Positions 18,120 to 26,881 of a DNA stretch of 64,000 nucleotides are shown piece after piece. Under the pieces are notes generated by a model. It saw only the letters and a program-made list of their open reading frames with translations, had not been told where the DNA came from and searched no databases. The DNA is from Raoultibacter phocaeensis. GTDB taxonomy: Bacteria; Actinomycetota; Coriobacteriia; Coriobacteriales; Eggerthellaceae. The stretch covers positions 558,001 through 622,000 of the forward strand of contig NZ_CABDUX010000001.1 in NCBI RefSeq assembly GCF_901411515.1. The letters run 5' to 3'. Both the position numbers and the translations under genes were made by a program. The first letter of the stretch is position 1. Each line of letters begins with the position of its first letter.

Positions 18120-20317
18120 GCACCTACTTTCTTCACCGATACGAGGGCTTCTTGCGTACAAGCCGCTCCGTATGCAGTCTCAATCCTGAAGGGCACGAAG
18201 TCCATCTGGCGAAGGCCGACCTCGTACGCCGTATGCTGGTCGGGAGACGAGCATCCGTAATGGCTCGGCATGTAGAGCGCCGTCGGGTTGATGCGCTGCG
18301 TTACCTTCGCACGGCAGCGTCCCGTGTGCTTCTCGTTCGAAACCTCCACCTCGTCACCGTCGGCAATCCCGAGTTTTTCAGCGACGTCGGCGTTAATCCA
18401 TACGCGCGTAAGGTCGTAATCCTTCGTGATCTGCATGAGATCTTCGATGTTCGCCGTTTGCGTATGGCTGTGGATGGCCTGCTTGCCGCCGATAAGCCTA
18501 AGTTCGTTGCCCGAGGGCATGACGGCGGGTTCCACCCACACGGGTGCAGCTGACAAACCTGCCGCCGTTGCCGCCTCGCTCGTAAACTGGATCTTACCGG
18601 TCGGCGTCTTCCACTCGGGTACCTTGCCGTACGAGAACTCTTTGTCCGGGAAATAGGCGACTCCGGTGGTTTTCAGAGCGTCGAGCGAAAGGCCGACGGT
18701 TTCAAGCTGCGCCTCGGCGAGCTCTTCAACCGTGAAGTCGAAGTACTGTCCCACGCCACATGCCTCGGCGAGTTCGGAGAATATCTCGTCGGACGTCTTC
18801 GTGTTCGGATGCACCTTTTCGATCACCTGGTCGCGCAAGGCAACGGCAGGAACGATGCCGCCGATGAATTCGGGCAGCTCCATACGCTCGAGGTAGCTGC
18901 ACTCGGGCAGCACGTAATCGGCGAGCAGAGCGGTTTCCGACATCTGCACGTCGACGACGACGCAGAGTTCGAGGTTCTCAAGCGCTTCGGCCAGATACGC
19001 GGTGTTCGAATATCCCGCAGCCATGTTCGAGTTGTAGAAGAACATGCCTTTGACTGTGCCTTCTTTCGCCTGTTGGGCGGCATAGAGGTTCGAACCCATG
19101 CTCGTAAGGGCAAGCGGATATTCTGCGGCGCCGAGCTGCTTGCCCTCGGGCTTGGGCACTGCCGGGAACTTCGCCTCGTCGAGATCGCCTGCCGAAACGC
19201 TCGGCGTAAACAGCGCACCTCCCTTTTGGTTCCAGCATCCCAGAAGCGTGTTGAACACGCAGATGGCGCGTGCCGTCTCGCCGGAATTCTCGTAAGCGCA
19301 TCCGAAGGCACCGCGCCAGCTCGGCTCGATGGAAGCAGCCGGGGCGGCATTTGCGAACTCGAATGCAAGCCGCGTGATGGTGTTCGCCGGAATGCCCGTG
19401 ATACCCTCGGCCCACTCGGGCGTATGCTCGACGATCTGAGCAGCCCATTCATCGAACCCGTCGACATTCGCCGCTACGAACTCCTTGTCGTAGCGCCCCT
19501 CACGCACGAGCACCTGCGACATCGCAAGTACGAGCGCGAGATCGGTCCCCGGATTGATGGGCACCCATTCGTCAGCGAAAATGCGGGTGTTGTTGCAGCG
19601 CGGATCGACGATGACGACCTTGGCTCCGCGCTCATGCGCCTTCTGGAGCGCCATCACAGAACTCGGACGGATGGCATCGGCGTAACTGCGCCCGATGAAC
19701 ATGACCATATCGGTGTTCTCGATATCCGATTCGTAGTTCCCCTTGCCGATGACTTGGGTGAAGCCGCTTTCTTTCGACAGGTTGCACGCGGCTCCGTGGG
19801 TGTAGAAATTCGGCGAGCCAAGCGCGTTGATGAACCGTTTCGTGTAGTACTTGCCCGACGGGCGCGGATCCTGCACCATGGCGAGGGCGCCGGGGCCGTC
19901 GGCATCGATGATGGACTTCACGCGATCGGCGATTTCACTGTACGCCTGATCCCATGAAATGGCTTCGAAGGAGCCGTCCTCCGTTTTTTTGAGCGGGTCG
20001 GTCAGACGGTCCTCGGAATAGGCGATCTGCGAATACCCGTATCCGCGGGCGCAGAGCTTGCCCTGCGCATAAGGGTGATCCTGATCGCCGATCAACCTCG
20101 ACAACCGCCCATCCGTAACATAAGCCGTGAACCCGCATTTTGTGGAGCAGGCGTTGCAGAGCGAGTGCGCCGTGGTCGTTTGACCGTGCGCTTCAGACTC
20201 TTCAGCATGCGCCTGTCCCCAGGCATCGAAGCTCAGGTATCCGGCACCTGCGACGAGCGCCACCGCACCCGCACTGCCGGCCAGGAAGCTTCGCCTGGTC
20301 ACTGCGTTTTCTGACAT
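18116..20317 (-). CDS. Tat-exported molybdopterin oxidoreductase, catalytic subunit (DMSO reductase family)
   Basis: 733 residues. The N-terminus has a Tat signal (VTRRSFLAGSAGA). A 4Fe-4S site follows (Cys54, Cys57, Cys61, Cys89; spacing C-x2-C-x3-C-x27-C). The molybdopterin domains contain THGAACNLSKES, where Cys178 is the likely metal ligand, placing it closer to PsrA/PhsA (polysulfide/thiosulfate) or similar Cys-ligated enzymes than to Ser-ligated DMSO reductases. The C-terminal dinucleotide-binding domain is present (PSHYGCSS near 700). With the ferredoxin and NrfD subunits it forms a three-subunit, menaquinol-linked reductase acting outside the membrane. The substrate is not predictable; Eggerthellaceae carry many such enzymes for varied acceptors. 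Confidence 0.88.
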   Translation of the reverse strand: MSENAVTRRSFLAGSAGAVALVAGAGYLSFDAWGQAHAEESEAHGQTTTAHSLCNACSTKCGFTAYVTDGRLSRLIGDQDHPYAQGKLCARGYGYSQIAYSEDRLTDPLKKTEDGSFEAISWDQAYSEIADRVKSIIDADGPGALAMVQDPRPSGKYYTKRFINALGSPNFYTHGAACNLSKESGFTQVIGKGNYESDIENTDMVMFIGRSYADAIRPSSVMALQKAHERGAKVVIVDPRCNNTRIFADEWVPINPGTDLALVLAMSQVLVREGRYDKEFVAANVDGFDEWAAQIVEHTPEWAEGITGIPANTITRLAFEFANAAPAASIEPSWRGAFGCAYENSGETARAICVFNTLLGCWNQKGGALFTPSVSAGDLDEAKFPAVPKPEGKQLGAAEYPLALTSMGSNLYAAQQAKEGTVKGMFFYNSNMAAGYSNTAYLAEALENLELCVVVDVQMSETALLADYVLPECSYLERMELPEFIGGIVPAVALRDQVIEKVHPNTKTSDEIFSELAEACGVGQYFDFTVEELAEAQLETVGLSLDALKTTGVAYFPDKEFSYGKVPEWKTPTGKIQFTSEAATAAGLSAAPVWVEPAVMPSGNELRLIGGKQAIHSHTQTANIEDLMQITKDYDLTRVWINADVAEKLGIADGDEVEVSNEKHTGRCRAKVTQRINPTALYMPSHYGCSSPDQHTAYEVGLRQMDFVPFRIETAYGAACTQEALVSVKKVGA

Positions 20318-21030
20318 AACTGTTTCCCTTCTATACCCTGCATATGGTTTGGAATCGGCGAAACCGCTCCCTGCTGGGCCCTGATTCCCAAGAGCACGTC
20401 TACAAGCCCCACGTAGAAACTCGTATCGTCTTCAAGGCTCAAGAGCCTTATACGGTAGGCGGTCAGCCATTCGAATCGCTCGGACAAGTACTGGCGCGCT
20501 TCGTCTCTCATGCCCGACCGCAAAAGCACCGCCACGAGATCGAGTTCGAGCGCCAAATGGTCCGGGCAGGCGGAAAACCGCTTCGGAAGCTCAAGGCCCA
20601 GCCGCCCGATCAAATCTCCCATGTACAGAGCCGAATCTCCTTGGTAGAGACCCGTTGTACGGGAAAACGGGGTGCGGGCAGCTTCGTCGTGAGACCACCG
20701 GACGTACAGCGATTCCACCGGAACGGCCGACTCGGGCAAACCGCCCGTGAAATGGCGAGCAGCGAAGCGCTCCTTCTCGGCAAACGTCGGCGGCGCGTAC
20801 AGCGCCTTCACCTCGCCTGCCGAAAGGAAATCCTGCAGCGGGCAGCGTCTGCCGACGCGCTGAATCGTACCGTGCGCGCAACCGAGCAGCTTTTCATCCT
20901 GCATCGCGCGACGCGCACCGTCGAGAAAGCCCGACCAGGTCGTGCTCTTCGTCAGCGCCTGCCATTCGCGCTCGTCGATCGGAGCGAAGCATTTCGACAT
21001 GATCGAGAAGATGTCCTCGTCCTCAATCAT
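20299..21030 (-). CDS. TorD/DmsD-family assembly chaperone
   Basis: This 243-residue, all-helical protein has the TorD-family pattern YMGDLIGRLGLELP and CPDHLALELDLVAVLLRSGM. These chaperones bind the Tat leader of the catalytic subunit and hold it until the cofactor is inserted. It lies just before the catalytic gene, overlapping its start by 19 nt, which supports a dedicated role for that enzyme. Confidence 0.85.
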   Translation of the reverse strand: MIEDEDIFSIMSKCFAPIDEREWQALTKSTTWSGFLDGARRAMQDEKLLGCAHGTIQRVGRRCPLQDFLSAGEVKALYAPPTFAEKERFAARHFTGGLPESAVPVESLYVRWSHDEAARTPFSRTTGLYQGDSALYMGDLIGRLGLELPKRFSACPDHLALELDLVAVLLRSGMRDEARQYLSERFEWLTAYRIRLLSLEDDTSFYVGLVDVLLGIRAQQGAVSPIPNHMQGIEGKQLCQKTQ

Positions 21031-21074
21031 TCGTCCGTCCTTTCTTCAAAACCTTGCAGCGTATCGTTGCGTCT

Positions 21075-21803
21075 CTATACGATGGTCGCCGTCGAAACCA
21101 CGCCCTGGGCGATAACTTCGTCGGCGATGTCTTTCCAGTCGATGAACTTGATAGCGCCGTTGGGACACTGCTCGGCGCAGCGGCCGCACGAGATGCACTT
21201 CGTCGATTTACCCGTTTCGGAATCGACGACCGGCATGTTCCACGGACATGCCGCATGGCACATTCCGCAGCCGATGCAACGCTCGGAATCAACGACGCGC
21301 GCGCCCGATTCTTCGTCACAGTAAATCGCATGGACGGGACAGTAGTTCATGCATTGCGGATCGGCGCACTGCTTGCAGCTCTCGATGGTGAACTGGCAGT
21401 TTTCGAATGCGCCGTCTTTCGTGTCGACACCGTGGCCGTAATTGTAGTTCGGCCAGACGCGAACGCGGGCGATGCTCTGGCATACGCGCCCGTCGTTCTT
21501 GAGCGTGCACATCATCTCGCAACGCTGGCAGCCCGAGCAGCGGGCGCGGTCGGTGACGATCATCTTGGTTGGAGTGGTGCGGATGGTCACGCGTCCCGAC
21601 GCAATCGATTCGGATGTCACGCCCCAGGTGGCCAGGACGCCTCCGACAACGAGACCGGCAACGCCGCATCCCGCCATCGCAAGAACTTGTCGGCGGGTCA
21701 CCGTTTTGCGCGGCTTCGCATTCGAGCCATCGGTTTCAGGCAGAGCCTCGGAATCGGGCGTCTGCTGCGGTGAAACCTGATCGTGCAGATTGGTATCTGA
21801 CAT
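21075..21803 (-). CDS. Tat-signal four-cluster ferredoxin
   Basis: 242 residues. A hydrophilic 30-residue lead precedes a twin-arginine motif (TVTRRQVLAMAG, Arg37-Arg38) and a hydrophobic helix (VAGLVVGGVLATW). Four Cys clusters follow (ARCSGCQRCEMMC, ESCKQCADPQCMNYC, ERCIGCGMCHAAC, KCISCGRCAEQC). It is therefore exported or membrane-tethered on the outer face. It is the first gene of the minus-strand operon (44 nt before the chaperone gene) and is divergent from the AOR-family gene. It may carry electrons for either enzyme; in Escherichia coli the AOR homologue YdhV is encoded with ferredoxin-like YdhY, a similar pairing. Confidence 0.85.
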   Translation of the reverse strand: MSDTNLHDQVSPQQTPDSEALPETDGSNAKPRKTVTRRQVLAMAGCGVAGLVVGGVLATWGVTSESIASGRVTIRTTPTKMIVTDRARCSGCQRCEMMCTLKNDGRVCQSIARVRVWPNYNYGHGVDTKDGAFENCQFTIESCKQCADPQCMNYCPVHAIYCDEESGARVVDSERCIGCGMCHAACPWNMPVVDSETGKSTKCISCGRCAEQCPNGAIKFIDWKDIADEVIAQGVVSTATIV

Positions 21804-21943
21804 AGTTTCTTTCTCCCCTCACGTACTCGTCTGTGAGTTCTACTTCGTTGGTACGGCCCGTATCCGGGGCCCTTTCCTCCCTTGAAACTCGCACAGCACC
21901 CTCACACAACACCAAGCATTCTGCCCGCCCGCGCGGGATGCCA

Positions 21944-21962
21944 TTACCCTCTTTGAGAGTAA
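21944..21962. promoter_or_regulatory. Putative operator (CTC-N3-GAG dyad), copy a
   Basis: TTACCCTCTTTGAGAGTAA is a 19-bp dyad. Two copies (this and 21981-21999), 37 bp apart centre to centre, lie in the divergent region between the Tat-ferredoxin operon and the AOR-family gene. A third is at 27537-27555 beside a membrane LuxR gene. Confidence 0.6.
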
Positions 21963-21980
21963 AGTCGCAGATCATGGGAA

Positions 21981-21999
21981 TTACCCTCAAAGAGGGGAT
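21981..21999. promoter_or_regulatory. Putative operator (CTC-N3-GAG dyad), copy b
   Basis: TTACCCTCAAAGAGGGGAT has the same dyad as copy a with an inverted AAA centre. Read on the other strand it matches 17 of 19 bases of the copy at 27537-27555. Confidence 0.6.
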
Positions 22000-22112
22000 A
22001 CGCGCTTTCGCCCGGATCGCATACTCGCAGACGACGATTTTTCGTCCATGCTGCCCAATATCTCGCATGTCCTTCACACAACACAGGACCCAAGAGATTT
22101 GGAGATAACACC

Positions 22113-24242
22113 ATGGCTGACCAGAAATCGTACGGATGGGCCGGAAAGATACTGCGCGTCAATTTGAGCACAGGATCTATTTCCACCGAGCCGACCGATC
22201 CGTATAAGCTCTACATCGGGGGCATGGGCCTCGCCAACAAGATCATGTACGACGAAGTGCCCGCTGGAACCGATCCTTTGTCGCCCGAGAACAAGATCGT
22301 ATTCGCCGTCGGGCCCCTGACAGCATCGGGCGTGCCGCTGGCAGGGCGCACAACCATCTGCTCGTTGTCCACATTCACGAAAGATCACCTCATCGTCGAC
22401 GCCCATTGCGGCGGCATGATCGGTGCGAAGATCAAGCTCGCCGGCTACGATGCGATCGTGGTCGAGGGAGCATCGGATCACCCGGTGTACCTCAACATCA
22501 AAAACGAGAAGGTCGAGATCAAAGACGCTTCCGACGTGTGGGGCATGGGCACGCGCGAGGCAACCGAGGCGCTGAGCCGCAAAGAAAGCACGAAAGCCTG
22601 CGTTGCAACCATTGGGCCCGCAGGCGAGAACCTCCTACCGTACTCGTGCATCATCAACTCGCGCAACCACTCGGGCGGCGCGGGCGTGGGAGCCGTCATG
22701 GGCTCGAAGATGTGCAAGGCGCTCGTCGTCGAGGGAGACGGTTCGGTGAACGTGGCCGATCCGCAAGCGGTTGCCGACTTGTCCGACTACATGCTGCGCG
22801 AGGTTATCGGCTCGAACAACAACCACGTCGTGCCGCAAACCCAACAGGAGTGGGCCGAATACTACGACAAGGGCTCTCGTTGGTCTGCGCGCAAGGGCCT
22901 CACCTGGGGCATCGCAGAGGGAGGAGCCATCGACGTCGGCGAGCCGAAACCGGGCGAGCTCAACACCGTGGGCTACCGCTGCATGAAATCGGTCTACGAC
23001 CTCGGCGAGGTTGCCGAAAAGTACACCGTCAAGATGAACGGCTGCCACAGCTGCCCGATCCACTGCTATTCGGATCTGCGCATCGACCGCACCGCCGAGC
23101 TCGGCGGCAAGGCGACCGCCGGCAACACCTGTGCCGCAAACTTCCCCTTCAAGTACATGAACGGCATCCTTAAAACCGATATCAAGGAAGACACCGAATC
23201 GGGCATCCTCTGGAACACGCTCATCGGCACGACGATCGACGAGCTGGGCCTGTGGTGCAACTACGCGCAGCTCTGGCGCGACTTCGCCCACTGCATCAGC
23301 GCAGGCGTCTTCGACCGCGTACTGCCCGAAGAGGAAAAGGCGCTCTTCGACTGGAACCGCATCTACGAAGACGATCCCACCATCATGGTCGAGGTTCTCA
23401 ACAAGATCGCGCAGAACGATTCGGAGATCGCGTACCTCGCGTACGGTCCTTACGTTTGGGCCGAGCGCTGGGACGATGCCGATTGGTTCAATCAGAAGCC
23501 GAGTGCGCTCATCAATTACCGCGGCTGGCCCGTACATCATGCGACCGAATGCTTTGGCCAGGTAGGCGGCGTGTACAACATGATGTTCAACCGCGACGAC
23601 ATGATTCACTCCGCCGTGAACTTCCAAGGCTGCGGGCTTCCCTTCGAACTCAAACAGCAGATTGCCGAAGAGGTATGGGGCGGTGCCGATGCAATCGACC
23701 CCGACAAGAATTACACCCCCATGAACGACCACAAGGCGAATTTCTGCTGGTGGTCTATCGTCACCGACGTGTTGCACGACTCGCTCACGCTGTGCAACTG
23801 GGTATGGCCGATGACCATGAGCCCCACCAAACAGCGCGATTACCGCGGTGACCTCGATTTGGAGGCGAAGTTCTACAAGGCTGTCACAGGCGAAGACGTC
23901 ACGACCGACGATTTGTACCAGGCGGGTGCACGCATCATGACGCTCCAGCGCGCCAACACCGTACGCGGCATGACGAAGGCGGACGGCACGATGGGCAACA
24001 ACGATCTGCGCAACGACCACGATCGCATTACCGATTGGGTGTTCGATCACGATCCCGATTTCGAGCCCTTCACCGAAGGCACGATCAAAATCGACCGCGA
24101 CGACTTCCAGACCGCGCTTTCTATGGTGTACGGAAAATTCGGTTGGGATGAGACGCTCGGATGCCCCACAGCCGAATGCCTCGAAAGCTACGGCATGACC
24201 GATGTGAAGGAAGACCTCGATTCGCTCGGGCTGCTTCCGTAA
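22113..24242 (+). CDS. Aldehyde:ferredoxin oxidoreductase-family tungsto/molybdo-pterin enzyme
   Basis: 709 residues of AOR type. The N-terminal domain reads GWAGKILRVNLSTGSIST and LYIGGMGLANKIMYDE, with the pterin-contact segment GRTTICSLS near 90. The 4Fe-4S cysteines are in NGCHSCPIHCYSD (C-x2-C-x3-C, about 310-317), with the fourth probably in LTLCNWVWP. There is no signal peptide, so it should be cytoplasmic. AOR enzymes oxidise aldehydes to acids with ferredoxin, but the family includes YdhV-like members of unknown substrate, and this one sits beside an exported ferredoxin. Two putative LuxR operators lie upstream. Confidence 0.85.
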   Translation: MADQKSYGWAGKILRVNLSTGSISTEPTDPYKLYIGGMGLANKIMYDEVPAGTDPLSPENKIVFAVGPLTASGVPLAGRTTICSLSTFTKDHLIVDAHCGGMIGAKIKLAGYDAIVVEGASDHPVYLNIKNEKVEIKDASDVWGMGTREATEALSRKESTKACVATIGPAGENLLPYSCIINSRNHSGGAGVGAVMGSKMCKALVVEGDGSVNVADPQAVADLSDYMLREVIGSNNNHVVPQTQQEWAEYYDKGSRWSARKGLTWGIAEGGAIDVGEPKPGELNTVGYRCMKSVYDLGEVAEKYTVKMNGCHSCPIHCYSDLRIDRTAELGGKATAGNTCAANFPFKYMNGILKTDIKEDTESGILWNTLIGTTIDELGLWCNYAQLWRDFAHCISAGVFDRVLPEEEKALFDWNRIYEDDPTIMVEVLNKIAQNDSEIAYLAYGPYVWAERWDDADWFNQKPSALINYRGWPVHHATECFGQVGGVYNMMFNRDDMIHSAVNFQGCGLPFELKQQIAEEVWGGADAIDPDKNYTPMNDHKANFCWWSIVTDVLHDSLTLCNWVWPMTMSPTKQRDYRGDLDLEAKFYKAVTGEDVTTDDLYQAGARIMTLQRANTVRGMTKADGTMGNNDLRNDHDRITDWVFDHDPDFEPFTEGTIKIDRDDFQTALSMVYGKFGWDETLGCPTAECLESYGMTDVKEDLDSLGLLP

Positions 24243-24373
24243 GAAGCTCTCGGCGTTTCGCATGCAGGGATACAAGGCGGCAGGCGTCGACCCCCAGGGC
24301 GTTTCGCGCGTCGGCGCTCATGCGACGGCAGAAACGCTGCCGTAAACCGATTCGAGCCGCATCCCTCTGCGGC

Positions 24374-24411
24374 CACCCGAAGACCCTCGCATGTGCGGGG
24401 GTCTTCGGGTG
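24374..24411. terminator. Hairpin between convergent genes
   Basis: CACCCGAAGACCC (24374-24386) pairs perfectly with GGGTCTTCGGGTG (24399-24411) around a 12-nt loop. It sits between the convergent AOR-family and ADP-ribosylglycohydrolase genes. No long T-run follows, so termination efficiency is uncertain. Confidence 0.65.
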
Positions 24412-24412
24412 C

Positions 24413-25243
24413 CTAGAACAAGCACGCCTCCATGATGCCGCGCCCGCGCAATGCGCCGATCCATGCGCGTGGTATGGCATCGTAGCCGTAGACGATGCCT
24501 GCCAACCCGCCCGTGACGGCACCGACCGTATCGGTGTCGTCGCCAAGATTTACTGCGGCGAGCACCGCATCCTCGAAGCTATCGGTGGTTGCGAGGCTCC
24601 AGAGCGCTGCTTCGAGCGTATCGACCACGTATCCGGTCGAGCTGATTTCGTCGCGCGAGAAGGAGGCGATACCCGATAGGCGCTCGAACGGCCTGCCTTC
24701 GACAGGCTCGGCAATCGCTTCGCCAACCGATGCACCCGCGAGCAGGCGCTGCGCAAGCCGCACGTAAATGACGCAGGCGTGTTTCGCAATCGCATGGGCA
24801 TGGGTGATCGCCGAAACCGCCTCGATCTGCGCATCGGTGATACCATCGACGAAGGCAAGCGGCACTGCGCGCATGAGCGAGCCGTTGCCGTTGTCGCGCT
24901 CGCCATCGAGCCCCCGCCCCTCGCGAAGCGCTTCTGCTGTCGTGCGGCCAACATCGAACACGTCGCCGTCAACCACATAGGCTCCGTCGAACAACCACGC
25001 TCGGTACCGCTCGCGCATGTCATCGACATCGATGCCGCCGCAGATGCGGATGCTGTTGGCCGTCGCAAGCGTGAGGCTCGTATCGTCGGAGAACGTTCCC
25101 GCGGGCTTTCCGTACGTGCCGCCGCCGATCATGCCCTCGATGCGATAGCTGTCGCGCGCCTTGAATTCAACCGGCACCCCGAGCGCATCGCCCACCGCAA
25201 CACCGTATATCGCATCGCGAACCGTTCGCCTAAGCCGTGTCAT
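24413..25243 (-). CDS. ADP-ribosylglycohydrolase-family protein
   Basis: 276 residues with the hallmarks of the ADPRH/DraG fold: an early GVAVGDALGVPVEF, SDDTSLTLA (metal-binding aspartates), DNGNGSLMRA in the middle and NLGDDTDTVGAVTGGLAG near the C-terminus. These residues bind two magnesium ions and remove ADP-ribose from proteins or small molecules. The gene stands alone, so the substrate is unknown; nitrogenase-type control is unlikely as no nitrogenase genes are nearby. Confidence 0.88.
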   Translation of the reverse strand: MTRLRRTVRDAIYGVAVGDALGVPVEFKARDSYRIEGMIGGGTYGKPAGTFSDDTSLTLATANSIRICGGIDVDDMRERYRAWLFDGAYVVDGDVFDVGRTTAEALREGRGLDGERDNGNGSLMRAVPLAFVDGITDAQIEAVSAITHAHAIAKHACVIYVRLAQRLLAGASVGEAIAEPVEGRPFERLSGIASFSRDEISSTGYVVDTLEAALWSLATTDSFEDAVLAAVNLGDDTDTVGAVTGGLAGIVYGYDAIPRAWIGALRGRGIMEACLF

Positions 25244-25509
25244 GTATACCTCCTCGTCAGGTTACGGCATCAGTATACGGAAACCAACACCGACCCTGCG
25301 ATGCTGTTCAAAATCTGCAATCCGTCACACCGCTTCAAACCCTTCCTGCGGCCAGATTACACGCGGGCCCGAGGAAGCATCCCTACGCTTTGGCACCTTG
25401 ACATCGGGCGAGCGCACCGTTCACGCGTCAATCGCCGCATTTCCTAGACATGGGCACGAGGCATATCGCACGCATTTCACCCTTCTCTGTTCCCGTCGTC
25501 TCGAATTTC

Positions 25510-25657
25510 GGCACAAAATTAGAGGTTTGACAATTAGGGAATACCATGCATTTTAGTTTCAGATCACCAAGCATTATAATGCCTGGTCATTTTTAGTCAG
25601 TATCAGATGCAGTATGCGTAAGGTAATACTGTTTTGTCAAACCTCCAATTTTGTGCC
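25510..25657. repeat. 148-bp inverted-repeat element, 24-bp arms with one mismatch
   Basis: Arms 25510-25533 and 25634-25657 (GGCACAAAATTAGAGGTTTG and onward) are complementary at 23 of 24 positions. The centre holds a second near-perfect palindrome around CATTATAATG. The size almost equals the 147-bp element at 16171, and the arms share ACAAAAT and GTTTG blocks. The rest of the 545-bp gap (25244-25788) has no recognisable gene. Confidence 0.7.
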
Positions 25658-25788
25658 CGATTTAGGGAATCCAGGAGCACAGCGGCGGAACTGCTGCCGA
25701 CCGACTCGGCAGATTTACACCCGCATCCTACAGTTTACCGCCAGGCACGCAGGGGTCCCAGGAGCAGCAAGAGCGGTGAGACTGGAGT

Positions 25789-26874
25789 CTACAGGTACAT
25801 CCCCCGCTCGACGGCATGCCATTCGGCAAGCGAAGCGGCATAGGCGGAGCTCAGGTACTCGGTCGAGTAGAAGAACACATCGCCGTTCGAGGCTACCGTG
25901 GTTTCGATGTCGGGGTACGCACCCGATTCGCGGATGGCGTTCCACGTTTCTTCGATTTCCTCGTCGCTCATGCTGAACGGTTCGTTCTTCAAACCATCGA
26001 TCGACATGGGGCGTGGATAGGTGCGAGCCTCTTCGCGCACGCATTCGACAAAGGTGACAATGCGGTCGTCTTCACGCGCGAGAAACGCCCAGTGAGCGTA
26101 GCGGTCGGTCATAATGTCTCTCGAATAGAGATAATAGCTTCGCTTGCCTACGAGCACGGCGATATCGTCGCAGGCGAGTGCATCGGCAGCGTCTTCTTCG
26201 TCGATCGGCACAAGCGTCAGCTCGCCCTCCAACTCTACCAGTTCAAAGCCTTCGGGGATTGCGAAATCGGACAGGGCGAGCTCGGGATCGCTTGAATTGG
26301 GGGCGGCAACATCGGTCTGGGTGGATTCAGGGTTATCCGAATAGGGAACAACAACATCGCTCGGGGTAGGCTCATCCCCATCCGTATCGGAAATGGCGAA
26401 ATCAGACGATCCGGATTCAGCTTCTTCAACAAGGGGAATCATACCATCGGGCGAAGCGGACTCGTCTTCGCCACCAACCGGCCCAGACATTCGGGGAACC
26501 CCTACGGCACGCGTTGCGGTACGGTACACCGGCTCGGGCTCGGTAGGCTTCACAGGTTCTTCGGCCCGATGCCCTTCGAGGTACTCGTACACGAGCATCT
26601 CGAATTCATCAGGCTCCCTATGGTCGGGCACCAGCCCCGCCTGCACCCAATCCTCGGGAGCAACCAGCCGGCCGTCTGCCGAAGCCTCTCGCACATCCGC
26701 GAACACCGCGGCAAGCGCTTCCCGATCATCGGCGGCTTCGAAAGCCGCAATCTCTTCAGGAGTGAATTCGGTTTCCTCGAAAGGCAATGCGTCCTCATCG
26801 TTGCAGACGGCATCCTCGAATTCGCACCCAGCGTTGTTCGCCGAAGCGTTCTCGTCCGTGAATTCTTCTTCCAT
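25789..26874 (-). CDS. Acidic protein of unknown function with repetitive linker
   Basis: I do not recognise this 361-residue protein. The N-terminal third is highly acidic (FEETEFTPEEIAAFEAADD). The middle (about 130-205) is a low-complexity linker with imperfect 14-residue repeats built on the pattern DFAI-SD and VVVPYSDNPESTQTDVAAPN. The C-terminal 125 residues look like a folded domain (GKRSYYLYSRDIMTDRYAHW, then NGDVFFYSTEYLSSAYAASL). There is no signal peptide or membrane helix. It is encoded 7 nt after the NifU-like gene, so the two are probably co-expressed. Confidence 0.7.
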   Translation of the reverse strand: MEEEFTDENASANNAGCEFEDAVCNDEDALPFEETEFTPEEIAAFEAADDREALAAVFADVREASADGRLVAPEDWVQAGLVPDHREPDEFEMLVYEYLEGHRAEEPVKPTEPEPVYRTATRAVGVPRMSGPVGGEDESASPDGMIPLVEEAESGSSDFAISDTDGDEPTPSDVVVPYSDNPESTQTDVAAPNSSDPELALSDFAIPEGFELVELEGELTLVPIDEEDAADALACDDIAVLVGKRSYYLYSRDIMTDRYAHWAFLAREDDRIVTFVECVREEARTYPRPMSIDGLKNEPFSMSDEEIEETWNAIRESGAYPDIETTVASNGDVFFYSTEYLSSAYAASLAEWHAVERGMYL

Positions 26875-26881
26875 ACCGATC

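Noticed and set aside
22635-24275. Long minus-strand open frame opposite the AOR-family gene
   Set aside because: Antisense to well-conserved AOR motifs, His/Val/Arg-rich composition, no start signal.
24243-24373. Small ORFs in the AOR-ADPRH gap
   Set aside because: The gap is mainly a terminator hairpin, and the translations have no start signals or protein character.
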